A stretch of 64,000 nt of DNA, taken from Wyeomyia smithii (taxonomy: Eukaryota > Arthropoda > Insecta > Diptera > Culicidae). The notes under the pieces are model-generated. The model saw nothing but the letters and a program-made list of their open reading frames with translations. It was not told where the DNA came from and did no database searches. The position numbers and the translations under genes are program-made. Where the stretch lies: the NCBI RefSeq assembly GCF_029784165.1, contig NC_073694.1, positions 77,821,036-77,885,035 on the forward strand, in the 5' to 3' direction. Shown piece by piece: positions 1 to 11,792 of the stretch. How positions within the stretch are numbered: position 1 is the stretch's first letter; each line of letters opens with the position of its first letter.

Positions 1-50
1 GTTCGACGCGGAATGATTCTTTCAGTTTTTTGAAGAGAAAACTGAGTGTT

Positions 51-215
51 AAGCAGGTATAAGACGAAGCAAACATTTGCTATATTTTGTACGAATTTTA
101 TTTGCACAAAATAAAATCCGTACCAAAAATAGCAAATATTTGCTTCGTCTAATACCTGCTTTAGGCAGGCATTAGACGAGGAAAGTATTTGCTATATTTG
201 GTACGGAATTTTTGG
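51..215. repeat. Foldback (inverted-repeat) element with a third arm copy
   Basis: Positions 51-100 and 112-161 are near-perfect reverse complements, about 50 bp per arm around an 11-bp loop. Positions 165-215 are a third, diverged copy in the orientation of the left arm. This is MITE or foldback structure seen directly in the sequence. No coding capacity is visible. The family is not recognised. Confidence 0.8.
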
Positions 216-654
216 ACAAAATATTTTTTACACCACAGTAAACATTTACGATTTACTTGAGCGGTAGCAAACCTAATCGCTATTTTTTTATTAAATATAT
301 TTGCTATGTCATTTTTAAAATAAACTGCGTCTCAAATTGACAGAACAACATTTCAAACCCTTTTGGAGTGTATATCACCGTTAATTAGAGCGTAAGATTC
401 CGAGGAAGAATTCTGGTTAACTAACTACTTTATTTCGTTATTCGATCCACAAACCGGAAGGAAACGATAGAATACTGAATAATCAGTTCAATACGACGTG
501 GAACAAGTCAGTCTTAGAGCATATGAATGCCTTATAATTAACATGCAAAGGTGTTTTTAACGGTAAAATACTATACTGACTTTGAGTTTTATTAAATGAT
601 TTATTTCAGGTTGCACCAGTTTGATGTATTTAATTTTATTGCACAAAATTTTTC

Positions 655-766
655 GCGGAGCTCGGGAATCCCGGGATCCCGGGAATCAATATCTCTGTTC
701 CCGGGATCCGGGAATCCCGGAACAAGCTATTTCCCGGGAAATCGTTCCCGGGATTGCAAACCCTAG
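655..766. mobile_element. Terminal fragment of a CCCGGG-rich hAT-like element
   Basis: The stretch holds six closely spaced CCCGGG palindromes in variants of TCCCGGGAATC and ends near 766 with a sequence that reads CTAGGGTTTGCAATCCCGGG on the other strand. hAT termini commonly start with a YA-GGG-type motif followed by subterminal palindromes, so this looks like one end of such an element. I see no matching opposite end and no 8-bp duplication, so it is probably a solo or rearranged terminus. The hAT assignment is an inference. Confidence 0.45.
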
Positions 767-2000
767 CAAGAATGAAGGAAAGCCATTGAAAACTAACCGC
801 TTCATTAGCATTTGGAATCGGACATATTTTTCACTTTCTCTGTTTTAAAATTTTCATTGTATTATTTATAGCGCCTAAATAAGTTACAAATTGCTCTATG
901 AAAAACAAAAACTTTGATGTTATTGAAACTTTGAAATGATTCTTATGTGTAACTTCGATATGGGTAACAATAAGGGTATGTTAAAAAAAAATCATGCTGA
1001 TACTGTATTGTATAGCTCGAAAAAACTAGATCAGCAGAAAGCCTTGCCGAACACGTGTTTTTTTTTATTCACAAAATTTTCACAAAACAGAATTTTGGTT
1101 GGGTTCCCAATAAAAATTCACGAACCATTCGAAAGGTTATGGGTTCCTGAGTGAGTACCGCGAAGAAAACCTGCCTCATCCACACCCATTCAAAATTGTG
1201 AATAATTTAAAGATCGATTTTTCAGATTTGCTGTATATCTTTTTTTATTGAATTCATGTGCCTCTATCATGCCTCTGTCATATCCATTGTGAAAATTTGG
1301 ATTGTTTATCCAAATTGCCGAGCTTTCACCAGCTTTCAAAGTTGCAAAATCTAATGTTGAAAAAAAAAGGCATTCATGAGTATGAGCTTAAAAATTGAGC
1401 CCTTTTTTAATATCGGTAGTATCAGAAGAATGTGCTTATATAACGGCAAGATAATCTAAATTGAATAAATCTTGTATATAATAAATTCTTATGGCTAAAT
1501 ATAACGCTTAATAATGATAAAACCATTTTAAGACACATTTGGTATTTGAAAAACCGTTAGAATAAGTTTGTTTCGTTAGATGGAGCTCCAAACTCCTGAT
1601 TTATTTTAAACCATTCAACCTTTTGATTAAGTTCTAGATGAATGGATTTACCATTTTGGTCTGCTGATGTATACTGTCACGTCAAATTAGGCAATTGCAA
1701 TTAGGGTGTGGGATTAGTTCTTTGTCATATATTTTACATGAGAATGAAACGAAAATTATGACGAAAACAACCGCTGATGATGTAGTCCCAGAACCTAATG
1801 CATTTTTACTGCATTTCAAACAACGTATTTCTTCTTTGCGGTGTACAGATTAAAAGAAACAATGGCTTTATTTAATACGGAATGGTCGATGTAGATTATA
1901 AATCTCGCATTAAATGGATTGATGATAAGTGAGCAAGGTTTTGTGACTCTCGCATGATCAGAAACATAGTATATACCGCCTACATATGAGCCGTTAAGAG
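767..2000. other. AT-rich non-coding stretch
   Basis: No convincing gene, RNA or element end is visible. The short open frames here lack recognisable motifs and are interrupted in all frames. Positions 1816-2070 read as an open frame on the minus strand, but its only match in the window is a copy of the repeat motif described at 2001. Confidence 0.5.
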
Positions 2001-2162
2001 CAAAAGTGGTACATGTGCCATTTTTACACTTTTTGGTTTTTGTGCATAAATTTATGCAGAACGCAATCATGTACTAGAATATCCAAGAAAAACCGAGATC
2101 TGATAACCTAAACCAAAGTTACAGCCAAAACAATTTATGGTAATTAACATAATCACCATTTC

Positions 2163-2568
2163 GTTGAAAGCAAAAGTGGTACATGTCCAGTCTGTGCATG
2201 TTGGATGAATTGTAAGTCGAGGATCTTAGGATATAAAAGAACCATGTCTTAAGCAAAGTTTGTTAAGTGATTGAGTATTGATCTGTCTGCTTTGGAATTT
2301 TCTCACTACCTGGCGCTAGTGTACCCGTGACTATTTTGTAACAGGAAACATTTTATCTATTTCAGTATCCACTCGTATGCTGTTGCTGTTACAAATACAT
2401 ACTAGCACCACGAAGCGACAGAATTCCTTAACAAACAGATCATCATTCTATAGTACTCAATCACTTGGACAACTGTGCTGAAGACATGAATGTTCTATGT
2501 CCTAAGATAAGAGAGCTATAATGCATCCTTTATGCTCACACTGGACATGTACCACTTTTGTTCTCAAC
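2163..2568. mobile_element. Palindromic MITE with CAAAAGTGGTACATGT arms
   Basis: The left end (2163-2190) and right end (2541-2568) are inverted repeats of 28 bp with two mismatches. Further inside, the arms still pair in blocks, for example around 2230-2270 against 2460-2510. The element is 406 bp and non-coding. The 16-bp core also occurs at 2001-2016, 2601-2616 (same orientation as the left end) and 7306-7321 (inverted), so other members of the family lie alongside. I cannot name the superfamily; no clear target duplication is visible. Confidence 0.75.
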
Positions 2569-2646
2569 GTTTTCTGGTTGTCATTATTTTTCGCATAGAA
2601 CAAAAGTGGTACATGTTTTTTCATTGAAGTTTTATGTAAGTTTCTC

Positions 2647-2780
2647 AACCAGAACCCGTTATGCTTTCATGTACAGTCTTTTAAAACCTTTCCAGCAATT
2701 ATATAGTAGTTATGTTGGAAAAAAATGTTGAAAATAATTTACTATTTGAGTGTTTTCGTTTATCGCGTCTCCTGAAAAAT
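2647..2780. repeat. Long target-site duplication, left copy
   Basis: This 134-bp segment recurs in direct orientation at 7158-7293 with roughly ten differences. The pair brackets the L1-like LINE exactly: the element starts after the left copy, and its A-rich 3' tail abuts the right copy. The simplest reading is a target-site duplication. Confidence 0.75.
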
Positions 2781-2905
2781 GGACAGTTATCTCTGAGCAT
2801 TCAAGCTAGATAGACGCTATGCGAAGAGAACGCTATTGTTTAAAACAGAACGATATTTCAAGGGGTTTAAAGCTTGTTCCTGGGATCAAGCCCCCAACTG
2901 CAATC

Positions 2906-3932
2906 ATGGATTCGCTGAGGGAACGAAATTTCGTCATCGATATTCGAGGTATTCGCAAGTTGAGGGATGAAAACATCTACAATTTCATCGCCAAAAATCT
3001 TAAGCTAACACCGATGGACGTGGCTGCCATACAGATTGATCGGATCGAGGGAAAAGTGTTCGTTGAGATGAAAGAAGAGGATGCAGTGCACGCGGTTGTG
3101 GAAGTGTTCGACAACAAATATGCAATAAACAGCAACGGAACGACGCACCGCATTCGGCTTTACGTTGAGGATGGAGGTACCGACGTGAAACTGCATCATT
3201 TGCCACCAAACATGCCCGAAGAGTGGATTTTCGAGTATCTTGAGAGCTACGGGGACATTATTTCCATCAAACATGAGATGTGTCAATCGCAATTTTTCGC
3301 TTCGATTCCGAGCGGCATCCGGGTTGTTCGCATTCGTATGAAGTGCCACATTCCATACTTTGTGAACATTAAAGGCTACAGCTCGCACGTCACTTACACA
3401 AACCAAATACAAACCTGTCGTCACTGCAACCATGAGGTACATTGTGGAGTAAGTTGCTCAGAAAACCGGGCAAAACTCTCATCGCAAAACAAATCAACAC
3501 TTTACTCCCAAGTTCTGGCACAATCGAGGGATCCAGACAACCAGGAAAAAACCAGAATCCGAGCTACAATCGAACGTACAAACAATTACATCTGCAACAC
3601 ACCAACCGTCGTCACAACCACAAACCGCACAACAACTATACAAACGACCGGCTGCACCACTTGATCCAGAGCTCCGCGAGAAAACCGTGAAGACTTCAAA
3701 CACCGACACCGATATAGCAGCTGTACCAAAAGCAGAAAACGCCAAGTCAACGAAGGGATACGAGATTGTGACCACTGTGAGTGACCGTTCTCGCATCGCA
3801 CCGATCAACAACAGATCCAGTTCTCTCTCCAGGAAACCAGAGAAAACGATGGAGATATCAGACGACGAGCACACAATTTCGGACAGCATGCGAGCTCGAC
3901 GCCCCGCGAAGAGCAAACACGACGGCAAGTAA
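2906..3932 (+). pseudogene. L1-like LINE ORF1 (RNA-binding protein), frameshifted
   Basis: The likely start is the ATG at 2906, although the frame is open from 2819. The first 225 or so codons resemble ORF1 proteins of mosquito L1-like elements: an N-terminal part rich in charged residues, then a CCHC zinc knuckle (CRHCNHEVHCGVSC, C-x2-C-x4-H-x4-C) encoded near 3416-3457. That part would bind element RNA. Around 3590-3605 the sensible frame shifts: the original frame stops at 3664, while a Gln/Pro-rich then acidic tail continues in another frame to a stop at 3932. One indel explains this. Host function is not expected. Confidence 0.65.
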
Positions 3933-3998
3933 TTGCTTTATTTCTAATGGAACTCTTCTAATGGAATGGATTTCTAAAGGAACTCTTTAACAAACTAT

Positions 3999-6900
3999 TC
4001 CTACACTTTCGCATCAATCAATTTAAATGGTAGCAATACAACAAAAATTAATTCGCTACGATCGTTCGTGCGCACACCAGATCTAGATATAATTGCAATG
4101 CAAGAAGTAGTCAGTGACAGTATCTGTATTCCGGGATACGATATGATTACTATAATAACGAAGCAGAACGAGGTACTGCAATAGCAGTACGTAATAGTAT
4201 AGAAGTCAGGCGGGTACAACGAAGTTTAGATCCACGGGTGGTATGCATCGATCTGGGAAATGCTGAAAATAGAGTTAGAATAATTAATTTGTATGCACCG
4301 TCAGGATCAAACAACAGATCGACTAGAGAAGATTTCTTTAATCAGACCGTTCCTTTTTATTTGCAAGATCATCCCATTCATACTATCATGATGGGGGATT
4401 TTAACTCGGTCATCCACCCAAGTGATGCAACGGGTGTTTCAAATTTCAGCCCGATGCTGAAACGTTTATGTGACAGCGCAAATCTGCAAGATGTTTGGAA
4501 GCAGTTCAATCAGCAGATCGAATATTCGTTCGTGCGGGGTCGATCTATGTCTAGAATCGACAGAATATACATAACTCCGGCATGCCTCCCAAATGTTCGT
4601 TTCTGTAGACTAGAATCAAGTTGCTTCAGCGATCATAGAGCTGTTGTTTCCCGGATAGTTTTGCCAATTGTTGCAATAGCTACCGAGCGTCCGCTCTGGA
4701 AACTCAATAACCACCTCTTGAATGAGGAAAACTTGCTTGAGTTGCGGTCAAAATGGCATTATTGGACTCGCCAGAAAAGAAATTACGACTCTTGGATTGC
4801 CTGGTGGACTTTGTATGCAAAGCAAAAAATTGTTTCTTTCTTCAGGTGGAAAAATTCGACTGCTGTACGTATATTCAACAACACTATGGGATTTTACTAC
4901 ACATGTCTGAATCGCAAATATGAAGAACACAAAAACCACGATTGCACAACGGAAATAAATAGAATTAAAGCAATAATGCTGCAAAAGCTGAAGAAATTTT
5001 CAGAGTCGAGCAAACATAAAAATGTTGTGTTTCTCGGAGGAGAAGATGTCTCGATCTTCCAAATCGCAGATCGTGTCAACCGGCAACGTGAAACTACAAT
5101 CACAACTCTGGACATAAATGGTCAAAGAGTAACGAACAAGGAAGAAATTAAATCAAAATCTTTTCGACGAAGAGGACATTGAAGATGATGGCAGTTTCAA
5201 TTCAAGACGTTTCCTGGATCCAAATAATGTGGAGAACAATGAAATCATGGCTGATCTAACAGAAGAGGAAGTTTTTTCGGCGATCAAAGGTTCAGCAGCA
5301 AACAAATCTCCGGGTAAAGACGGTCTCACCAAAGAATTTTACCAAAAATGCTGGGATATTATTAAACGACAGTTTTTGCTCGTACTAAACGAAATAAAAA
5401 ACGAACGAATAACAGAGAATCTACAAGATGGTGTGATCGTACTTGTTCGAAAAAAACGTGCGGGTCACGACATAAGCTCGTTTCGACGGATAACACTCCT
5501 GAATGTTGATTACAAGATATTCAGCAGAGTATTGAAGCAGCGAATGGAACGCTTATCGACGTTAGTACTTTCCGAACATCAGAAATGTTGTAATGGAAAC
5601 TATACAATCTTTGAAGCAACATGTGTGATCCGTGATCACATCGCAATTTCAAAACAAGACGGAGTTGCCGGAATAGTGATCGCTCTTGACTTAAGCAATG
5701 CGTTCGATAGAGTCAGTCATTCATACCTACTGTCGAATATTAGAAGAATGGGCTTTAACCCACTACTTGTCAATCTACTGACAAACTTGTTAGCCCGCGA
5801 AAAGTCCCAGCTTTTGATTAACGGACGTACCACTTCACACTTTCAGATAAAGCGGTCTGTTAGGCAGGGGGATCCATTGTGCATGCTGCTTTTTGTACTA
5901 TACCTGCAGCCTCTCTTAGACAAACTAGCTGAAATATGCAATGATCCTGGAGAATGTGTAGTGGCATATGCCGACGACATTACAGTGATAATTAGAAACC
6001 CCGCGAAAATTCCACAAATTCTGCAGTGCTTTGAAAATTTCGGTTTAGCGGCTGGCGCGAAGCTGAACATGCGGAAAACGGAAGCTATGGAAATCGGCGG
6101 ACAGCTTCCTGTTTGGGACGGAATAACCAAAAAGGATGCTGTCAAAGTACTTGGTGTCATCTTCAAAAATAATATAAAAGACACAGTCGCACAAAACTGG
6201 GAAGCAGTTTACCGTAGCGTAAATGGTCTATTGAGGCTTCACCGTCCACGTCTGGTAAACATAAAACAAAAAATAATCCTGCTTAATACATACATTTGTT
6301 CAAAGCTATGGTACTTATCTTCAATTCTTCCAATAACAAATAAGTACATAGCTATGTTTACTAAACGAATAAGTTACTTTTTATGGAATGGAGTACCTGC
6401 TCAAAGAGTAAAATGATCGAAATAATTCGCCCAAAAAACCAGGGAGGTCTAGGAATACACTCACCTGAGCTCAAGACAAAAGCATTACTAATAAACAGGT
6501 ACCTTCGTTTAATAAACTTAACACCATCTCTAGATCGATACATTCAACTAATACAAATACCAGCTGACCTTCTACACGTAAAAACCATTAAAGCTGGTCT
6601 TCAAGGGATCCCGCAACAAATTCAAGATGACCCAGAGGCGAAGCAGATATACCAGCATTTTTTAAACCGACTACCACCAGTTGGAGCAACTACTAGAAAT
6701 ACCAGAAACTGGAAACTTATATGGAAAAATATCAATGATAAAAAGCTATCTTCAGATGAAAAATCTATCTATTATCTGCTAGTGTATGGCAAGTTATATC
6801 ACAATGAACTACTCTATCGTCAGGAAAGAAGAATTGATCCAAATTGTCTAACATGTGGCCGATGTGAAACAATAGAACATAAGTTTTCATCGTGCAATTC

Positions 6901-7123
6901 AGTAAACAATATCTGGCAAGAAATATTTAGAGAAATACGTTTGATATGTCAGCAACCAAATATAATCTTTGAAAAATTACAATTTCCCACAATTAATTGT
7001 TCAGGAGATACAAAATCGAAAGTTTTGAAAATGTTTATAAGATACATTATGTACAATCTAGAAGTCCCTGATGAAAATAAAAACACTGTTTCTATGAGAA
7101 GTTATATAACTATGTATGTATAA
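3999..7123 (+). pseudogene. L1-like LINE ORF2 (endonuclease-reverse transcriptase), frameshifted
   Basis: The endonuclease starts near 3999 (ASINLNG, then DIIAMQEV), continues with MMGDFNS near 4390 and ends with a catalytic SDHRAV near 4630. The RT domain follows from about 5230: NKSPGKDGL, ALDLSNAFDRV near 5690, RQGDPLCMLLF near 5865 and the active-site YADD near 5970. A C-terminal cysteine motif (LTCGRCETIEHKFSSC) lies near 6850-6900. The protein is split by at least three frameshifts, near 4150, 5165 and 6400, so it cannot be made as one chain. The product would nick target DNA and prime cDNA from the nick. Confidence 0.8.
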
Positions 7124-7157
7124 AACGGTAAATCAAGCAAATTCTAAGTATAAAAAA

Positions 7158-7293
7158 AACCAGAACTCGTTCTGCTTTCATGTACCGTCTTATGAAACCT
7201 TTCCAGCAATGATTTAGTGCAGTTATGTTGGAAAAAAATGTTGAAAATAATTTACTATTAGAGTGTTTTCGTTTATCGCGTCTCCTGAAAAAT
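7158..7293. repeat. Long target-site duplication, right copy
   Basis: It pairs with 2647-2780 in direct orientation and starts immediately after the A-rich tail of the L1-like element. One single-base insertion and about ten substitutions separate the copies, which suits an old insertion. Confidence 0.75.
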
Positions 7294-7336
7294 TTACTTT
7301 ATGGCACATGTACCACTTTTGCTCTCAATGGCTCAA

Positions 7337-9154
7337 TATGTATGTCGAAGGAATGCTGGTTCATCAATGCACCTTATGTACAAATTGATAAAAATGATGG
7401 CTTCGAATTTCGCTCTGCATTTTTTTCTGTTGTCAGACTTTAAAAGGAGGTTTGCTGATTTTTTGAGTCATTTTTTCTTCTCAAAAGTCAGAGGAATTTT
7501 TATATCACGTAACAATTACAAGTTATTTACTGAATGCTTGCATTTAAATAGCAACCTTCATTAATTTGCGGCATAGTTTAATAATCGTCAGCAAATCTAA
7601 ACGTATTATTCTCATTGAAATGATTTTTATACAAAAGGATCTTTTCCAGTCCATTGGCCCCATTTCGTAATTTTCGGTAAAACGTGGAGCGTAACCTTAC
7701 CTGTCATACTTCATTCCATTAATATAATCGCAGATTACTAGACGTCTGTGCATCATTCCAACGTACCGAGTAATTTCAACTCATGAATTCGCGTCATTTC
7801 TTTGTCGGGATCAAGAGCGCTGTTTTTCCCTGGTGGTTGAATACTGGCAGTCACAATACAATCAACCTCCGTAAAGCTCCGAAATTCCCACAGTTATATG
7901 TTCTGAGTATCCACTCTGGATTTTGCCATCGATAAGGATTGTTCGATTGTGCTTTTTTAAGCCTTGCCACTTTACGGTATGTCGTGCTATGTACTGTGTC
8001 TTGCTGGGGGCGGTTGCTCGAACGATGTTGATATCATCTGCAGGATCAAAAACACAAAAAAATCTGAAATTGGTCACGATGCCACTCTAGGGTTCAAAAA
8101 ATGAGAGTGTCGCTCTGCGGTTTGCTTCATTTATAGTTTTTGCCCTGAGGACTTGAACTAGGTTTCGATGTGGTACTTGTTTATGTATAGTGGACGTTGA
8201 GAAAGAGAGAAGGGAATTGATAAATTGTTTTGCTTGTGCGTGATAACATAAATAAATGCCTTGTTCGTAAATTACGGATAGTATGTATGAATATTAAGTT
8301 TTTATATTGGTGGAACCACAGAGTCTACTATTTTTTAGATATTTTCCAGGTTGCTGCTGAATACATTATACGGTAGGTTCAACTATTAATTTTTAAGAAT
8401 ATGTAAACAATCTCTCGGTATTACCCATAACATTATCTCATCAGTGTTCGAGAAAATTGCTTTATCGATTGGTCCGAATGATAAAAACCTTCATGCTTTT
8501 TGCAATATCATTAAATCATTACATCAGATCACTAACGGGTAGCAATAACTTTAACTTGCAACCAATTTCCCCAATCCCAGAACGTGTCGTAATGGGGCAG
8601 TAAATTTCTTTGTGTTGGCGAACAATGTGCAAAAAACTCGAGATTGAGTTCGCAAACAAGCAACAAGCAATTTTGCAGTAGAGTGTTGTTTTAAAAATTC
8701 ACCAGCTCTTCGGTCTCGACGCTACCGTCTGAAAAAATTGGCAATGCCCATATGACCGAACTGATGCGAAGTACTGGACCGAGCTGTTCTTGATATATTG
8801 AGTTTGATGCTCTATAGATTCCAGATATCATATATTATAAATAATTTTATTCTGGATTAACAAATGATGCTATGGAAACGACATAATAATTAAGCCAGTG
8901 CTGTAGAGTTTTGTCGGCTCTAATCGAATATTGCAAAATATATATCATCGTTTAAGGGTAAAATTTGGTTAGTACATTATTAATTCAATAACTAAAACGA
9001 ATTGTCAAGACGCTGAAAATCATGAAGCTCTGCTTGAAAAGCAAAAATAGTTGAACTCCATTAAAATGTCCCTATGTAAATTTTCAGTTAGCTGAATCAA
9101 AAAGAAAATATATTTTATTTTACCAATGGACAAAGAATCGTTATATATTTTGTT
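7337..9154. other. AT-rich non-coding stretch
   Basis: I see no supported gene. A 71-codon open frame on the minus strand at 7862-8077 has no recognisable motif. No inverted repeats or target duplications stand out. Confidence 0.5.
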
Positions 9155-9420
9155 GTCAGAGTGCCGCAAAGTTCAGTCTTGGGTCGTGTACAACATATTA
9201 CCTTCAGATCTTCCCGATTTACCTCCACGATACACAAAGTTATTGTTCTGCGAGACACAAGCATTTTCGTAAGAAGAAAAAGTTACCGTGTCGATTGCAG
9301 AAAAGCTTAGATATTTTTTCTTCCTACTTGCAAAAGTGGAAAATTTTTCTTTGCTTTATAAATTCAGTCGATAATTTTTCCTCATAAGCCTCTTTCCTCA
9401 AGCCAAACAATAATCACGTT
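9155..9420 (+). pseudogene. Jockey-clade (Juan-like) reverse transcriptase relic
   Basis: Read across two frames, the segment gives VPQSSVLG, then ILPSDLPDLPP, then a degraded active-site region, then SSYLQKWKI and IIFPHKP. In Jockey-clade LINEs of mosquitoes these blocks occur in this order around the catalytic FxDD motif. Here the aspartates are lost, a stop follows, and at least two frameshifts are present. Only about 265 bp survive, with no 3' end or target duplication, so this is an old fragment. The family call rests on the motif order and is an inference. Confidence 0.6.
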
Positions 9421-9784
9421 ATCAAGATGAGTAGTTTTTTTAAATTGGTCTGACATGGTTTTGTACCTGGGACTCATTTATGATAAAAAAACTTATTTTT
9501 ATAAGCATAGTGCATCAAATATAGGAGATGTTCATATCCTCTCATAAACAGTAAATTTTCGTAATTTAAGAGCTGTAAAAAAGTACAAAGATAGGTCCAT
9601 GGTCAAGGTATTGGGAGCTGACAATCGGAAACCTAAAAATAAACCCAGGAAGTTTGAAAAATACATCGAAAGCCCGAAAATAATGTTGAGCCAGTCGGGA
9701 AATCACAATCAGACGTTTCGACATTTAGACGAAAAAAAAAAACCGAAGATAATAAAAATGAATAAGCTCGAAAATTTCAGAAAG

Positions 9785-10456
9785 TCGTTTTTGCCTTCCT
9801 CCTAGAAAGGTATAGCAATCGTTGGCACAACCAAAGGTATAAATGTGCTCCAAAGGGCCGAATGTCGTATAACCCTCGACTCAGGTCGACGAGCTGAGCA
9901 TTTTCTGTGTATGTGTGTGTAATGCTCTCTATCCTCACTCGATTTTTTCAAAAATGACTAGACTAATTTTCCCAAAATTAGTTGCAAATGAAAGGTCTAG
10001 TTGCCCCATAAGACTATATTGAATTTTATTGTAATCGGACCGTAACTGTTGAGTATCAAAATTTGAAAATCACAAAAATTCATTACCTCACAAAATACAC
10101 AACCGATTTGAACAAAACTAGTACCAAGTAAACGTGATGTCTTGAAAAACTTTAACTAATGAGTTTTAAAATGATAGAATAAGTGTTTCAAAGGTACAAA
10201 AGAAACCTGTTCCGGAGACTGTTCAAACTCACTCATTTTTCGCAGGACCGATTTTCATAAAATAAGTGTCTTGTGGAAGCTCTAGTTGTCCCATAAGCCC
10301 CTTTTGAATGTTATTGTAATCGGTTTGTAACAATGTCCGTTAGGTATCAAAATGTAAAATTTTGTTATGAAAAGAAACTTATTTCAAGACTGCTTAAACT
10401 AACTAAGATTTCTCAGACATGGCTGCACCGATTTTCGCCAAAATAGTGTTGCCCTA
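9785..10456. repeat. Interspersed repeat with tandemly related units
   Basis: Three related blocks start near 9935, 10235 and 10408. Each has a Ser/Thr-free non-coding consensus: 'cgattttc-caaa', then 'ctagttg-cccataag', then 'attgtaatcgg'. A GTATGTGTGTGT run lies at 9909-9920. Sequences of this kind are widespread in mosquito genomes; I recognise the type from memory and cannot name it. The third block is cut by the TIR element at 10457 and resumes at 11428. Confidence 0.55.
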
Positions 10457-11427
10457 TACTGCCCATAAAAGCATAAGAGTCCCATATGGAAATGCTCACA
10501 GTTGAGAAAATTGCAAATGAAGTTCTAATCTTGAATTTATAGCAAATAACTATGATTTAACTAAAAGTATGTTTCATTCAACTGTATGTTCATGAGGTGA
10601 AGCATCAGGTACTTTCATGAGCTCTAAGAACTTTCGCATGAATTCAAGGCCTAGAAATAAATGATGGGACTCGTTTGCCTTTATTTTGTTTTTTTTTAAA
10701 TCCAAAAAATTAAAGCATATATAAGACGGCCAAGGCAGTTGTAATTATTCTTTGTTGTGTCTGTCATGTGAACAGTTTATTTTAATCAAACATAGAATTG
10801 CAATATAGCTATTTGGTTTAAACGGATTGTAGCATGAGGCGGTGCATGTTATTTACCGAAGAGCAACTACAGCTGATAGACGAAAACTCGTTCGACATAG
10901 AGTCTACAATGAAATTCCTTAAGAGTCCACAAGAAATTGATACAGACCGTACACTCATGAACACTTTTTTTCTACCCATCCCAGATGCTAAGAAGAATTT
11001 CCGGAAACAGTTGCCAGAAAAAACTTCACTTTAACTTTCGATTTTATTCGAAAGTACCCATAAGTTTTATTCAGTTTTAATGTCTCTAGTTTATTTTTAA
11101 TTGAACCTTACAAACATGAATTGTTTACTGTGTGTAATAATTTATTTTAGTCAGTGATATTTGTATGTGAACACTTTTCTTTTAACTGATAACAAAGGTG
11201 GAATGTTGTTTTTATAAGACAATTGAGTATATACCTAAAATGGGACTCGTATGCCTTTATTTTCAATATGGGACAGGCAAGGTTTGGTATTTTTCCAGCA
11301 TTTTTCAGAACAAATTTTCAAACTTTATCAAGGCATACGAAAATATGAACAAAATTAGATACGTTGACAGCATAAACTCAAATTTGCCAAAAAGTCATAT
11401 GGGACTTTTATGCTTTTCTGGGCAGTA
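10457..11427. mobile_element. Non-autonomous TIR element, Tc1/mariner or pogo type
   Basis: The ends are inverted repeats of about 32 bp with two mismatches, starting TACTGCCCA and containing AGTCCCATATG. The element interrupts the interspersed repeat on both sides, which fixes its limits. A TA flanks the left end, while the right end has TG, so a TA duplication with one change is possible. Degenerate inner copies of the TIR lie near 10668 and 11239. A 66-codon open frame (10834-11034, beginning MRRCMLFTEEQLQL) sits in the middle behind a TATAAG-like box near 10717; it resembles no transposase I know. Confidence 0.65.
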
Positions 11428-11780
11428 TGGGTTACTATTGAAATTTATTGTGATCGAATCGTAACTTTGCCTGTGATGTATCAAAATGTGAAAATCACGA
11501 AACTTCATTTTCTCAGAAACTACGCACCCGATTTGAACAAAATTGACGTCAAATGAACAGGTTGTCTTCAGAACCCCTAACTAATGAATTTTATAATAAT
11601 TAAACATGTGGCTCAGAAGTTATGAAAAAAACGTGCTCCAAAATCTCAGGAATTGTTGGACCAATTTCAACGTTCTTATAGACCTCTCTGGTTGTGCGAT
11701 AGATTCCTACTTATTTTATTATAGTCTGTCTGATTTGAACAAATCTAGTGTCATACACATGGGTTATCTCTTAAACTCAG
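11428..11780. repeat. Continuation of the split interspersed repeat
   Basis: The text after the TIR element picks up the same motif series ('attgtgatcgaatcgtaac', 'cccgatttgaacaaaatt', 'ctaactaatgaatttta') seen at 10020-10175. This shows that the TIR element landed inside a repeat unit. Confidence 0.55.
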
Positions 11781-11792
11781 AAGTCAAAAGAA

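Larger units (their letters stand above)
2781..7157 (+). mobile_element. L1-like non-LTR retrotransposon, near full length, inactive
   Basis: The element carries an ORF1 with a zinc knuckle, then an ORF2 with an apurinic-type endonuclease, a reverse transcriptase and a cysteine-rich C-terminus, and ends in a run of A at 7152-7159. It is about 4.4 kb long. The order of domains and the RT signature (ALDLSNAFDRV, YADD) place it with the L1/Tx1 group; the exact clade is an inference. Several frameshifts interrupt both reading frames, so it is a dead copy. It sits between two direct repeats of about 135 bp. Confidence 0.8.
2601..7321. mobile_element. Second CAAAAGTGGTACATGT element, split by a LINE
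   Basis: The 16-bp motif at 2601-2616 and its inverted copy at 7306-7321 face each other across the L1-like insertion. Removing 2781-7157 and one copy of the flanking duplication leaves an element of a few hundred bases with inverted ends, similar in plan to the MITE at 2163. An alternative pairing is 1987-2022 with 7301-7336, which match over about 36 bp with two or three differences, so the original boundaries are uncertain. Confidence 0.4.

Noticed and set aside
7225..7443. A short protein segment GTCTTFALNGS shared with a minus-strand frame at 1816-2070
   Set aside because: The match is the translation of the repeated 16-bp motif and its flank, so it reflects repeat homology and not a protein domain.
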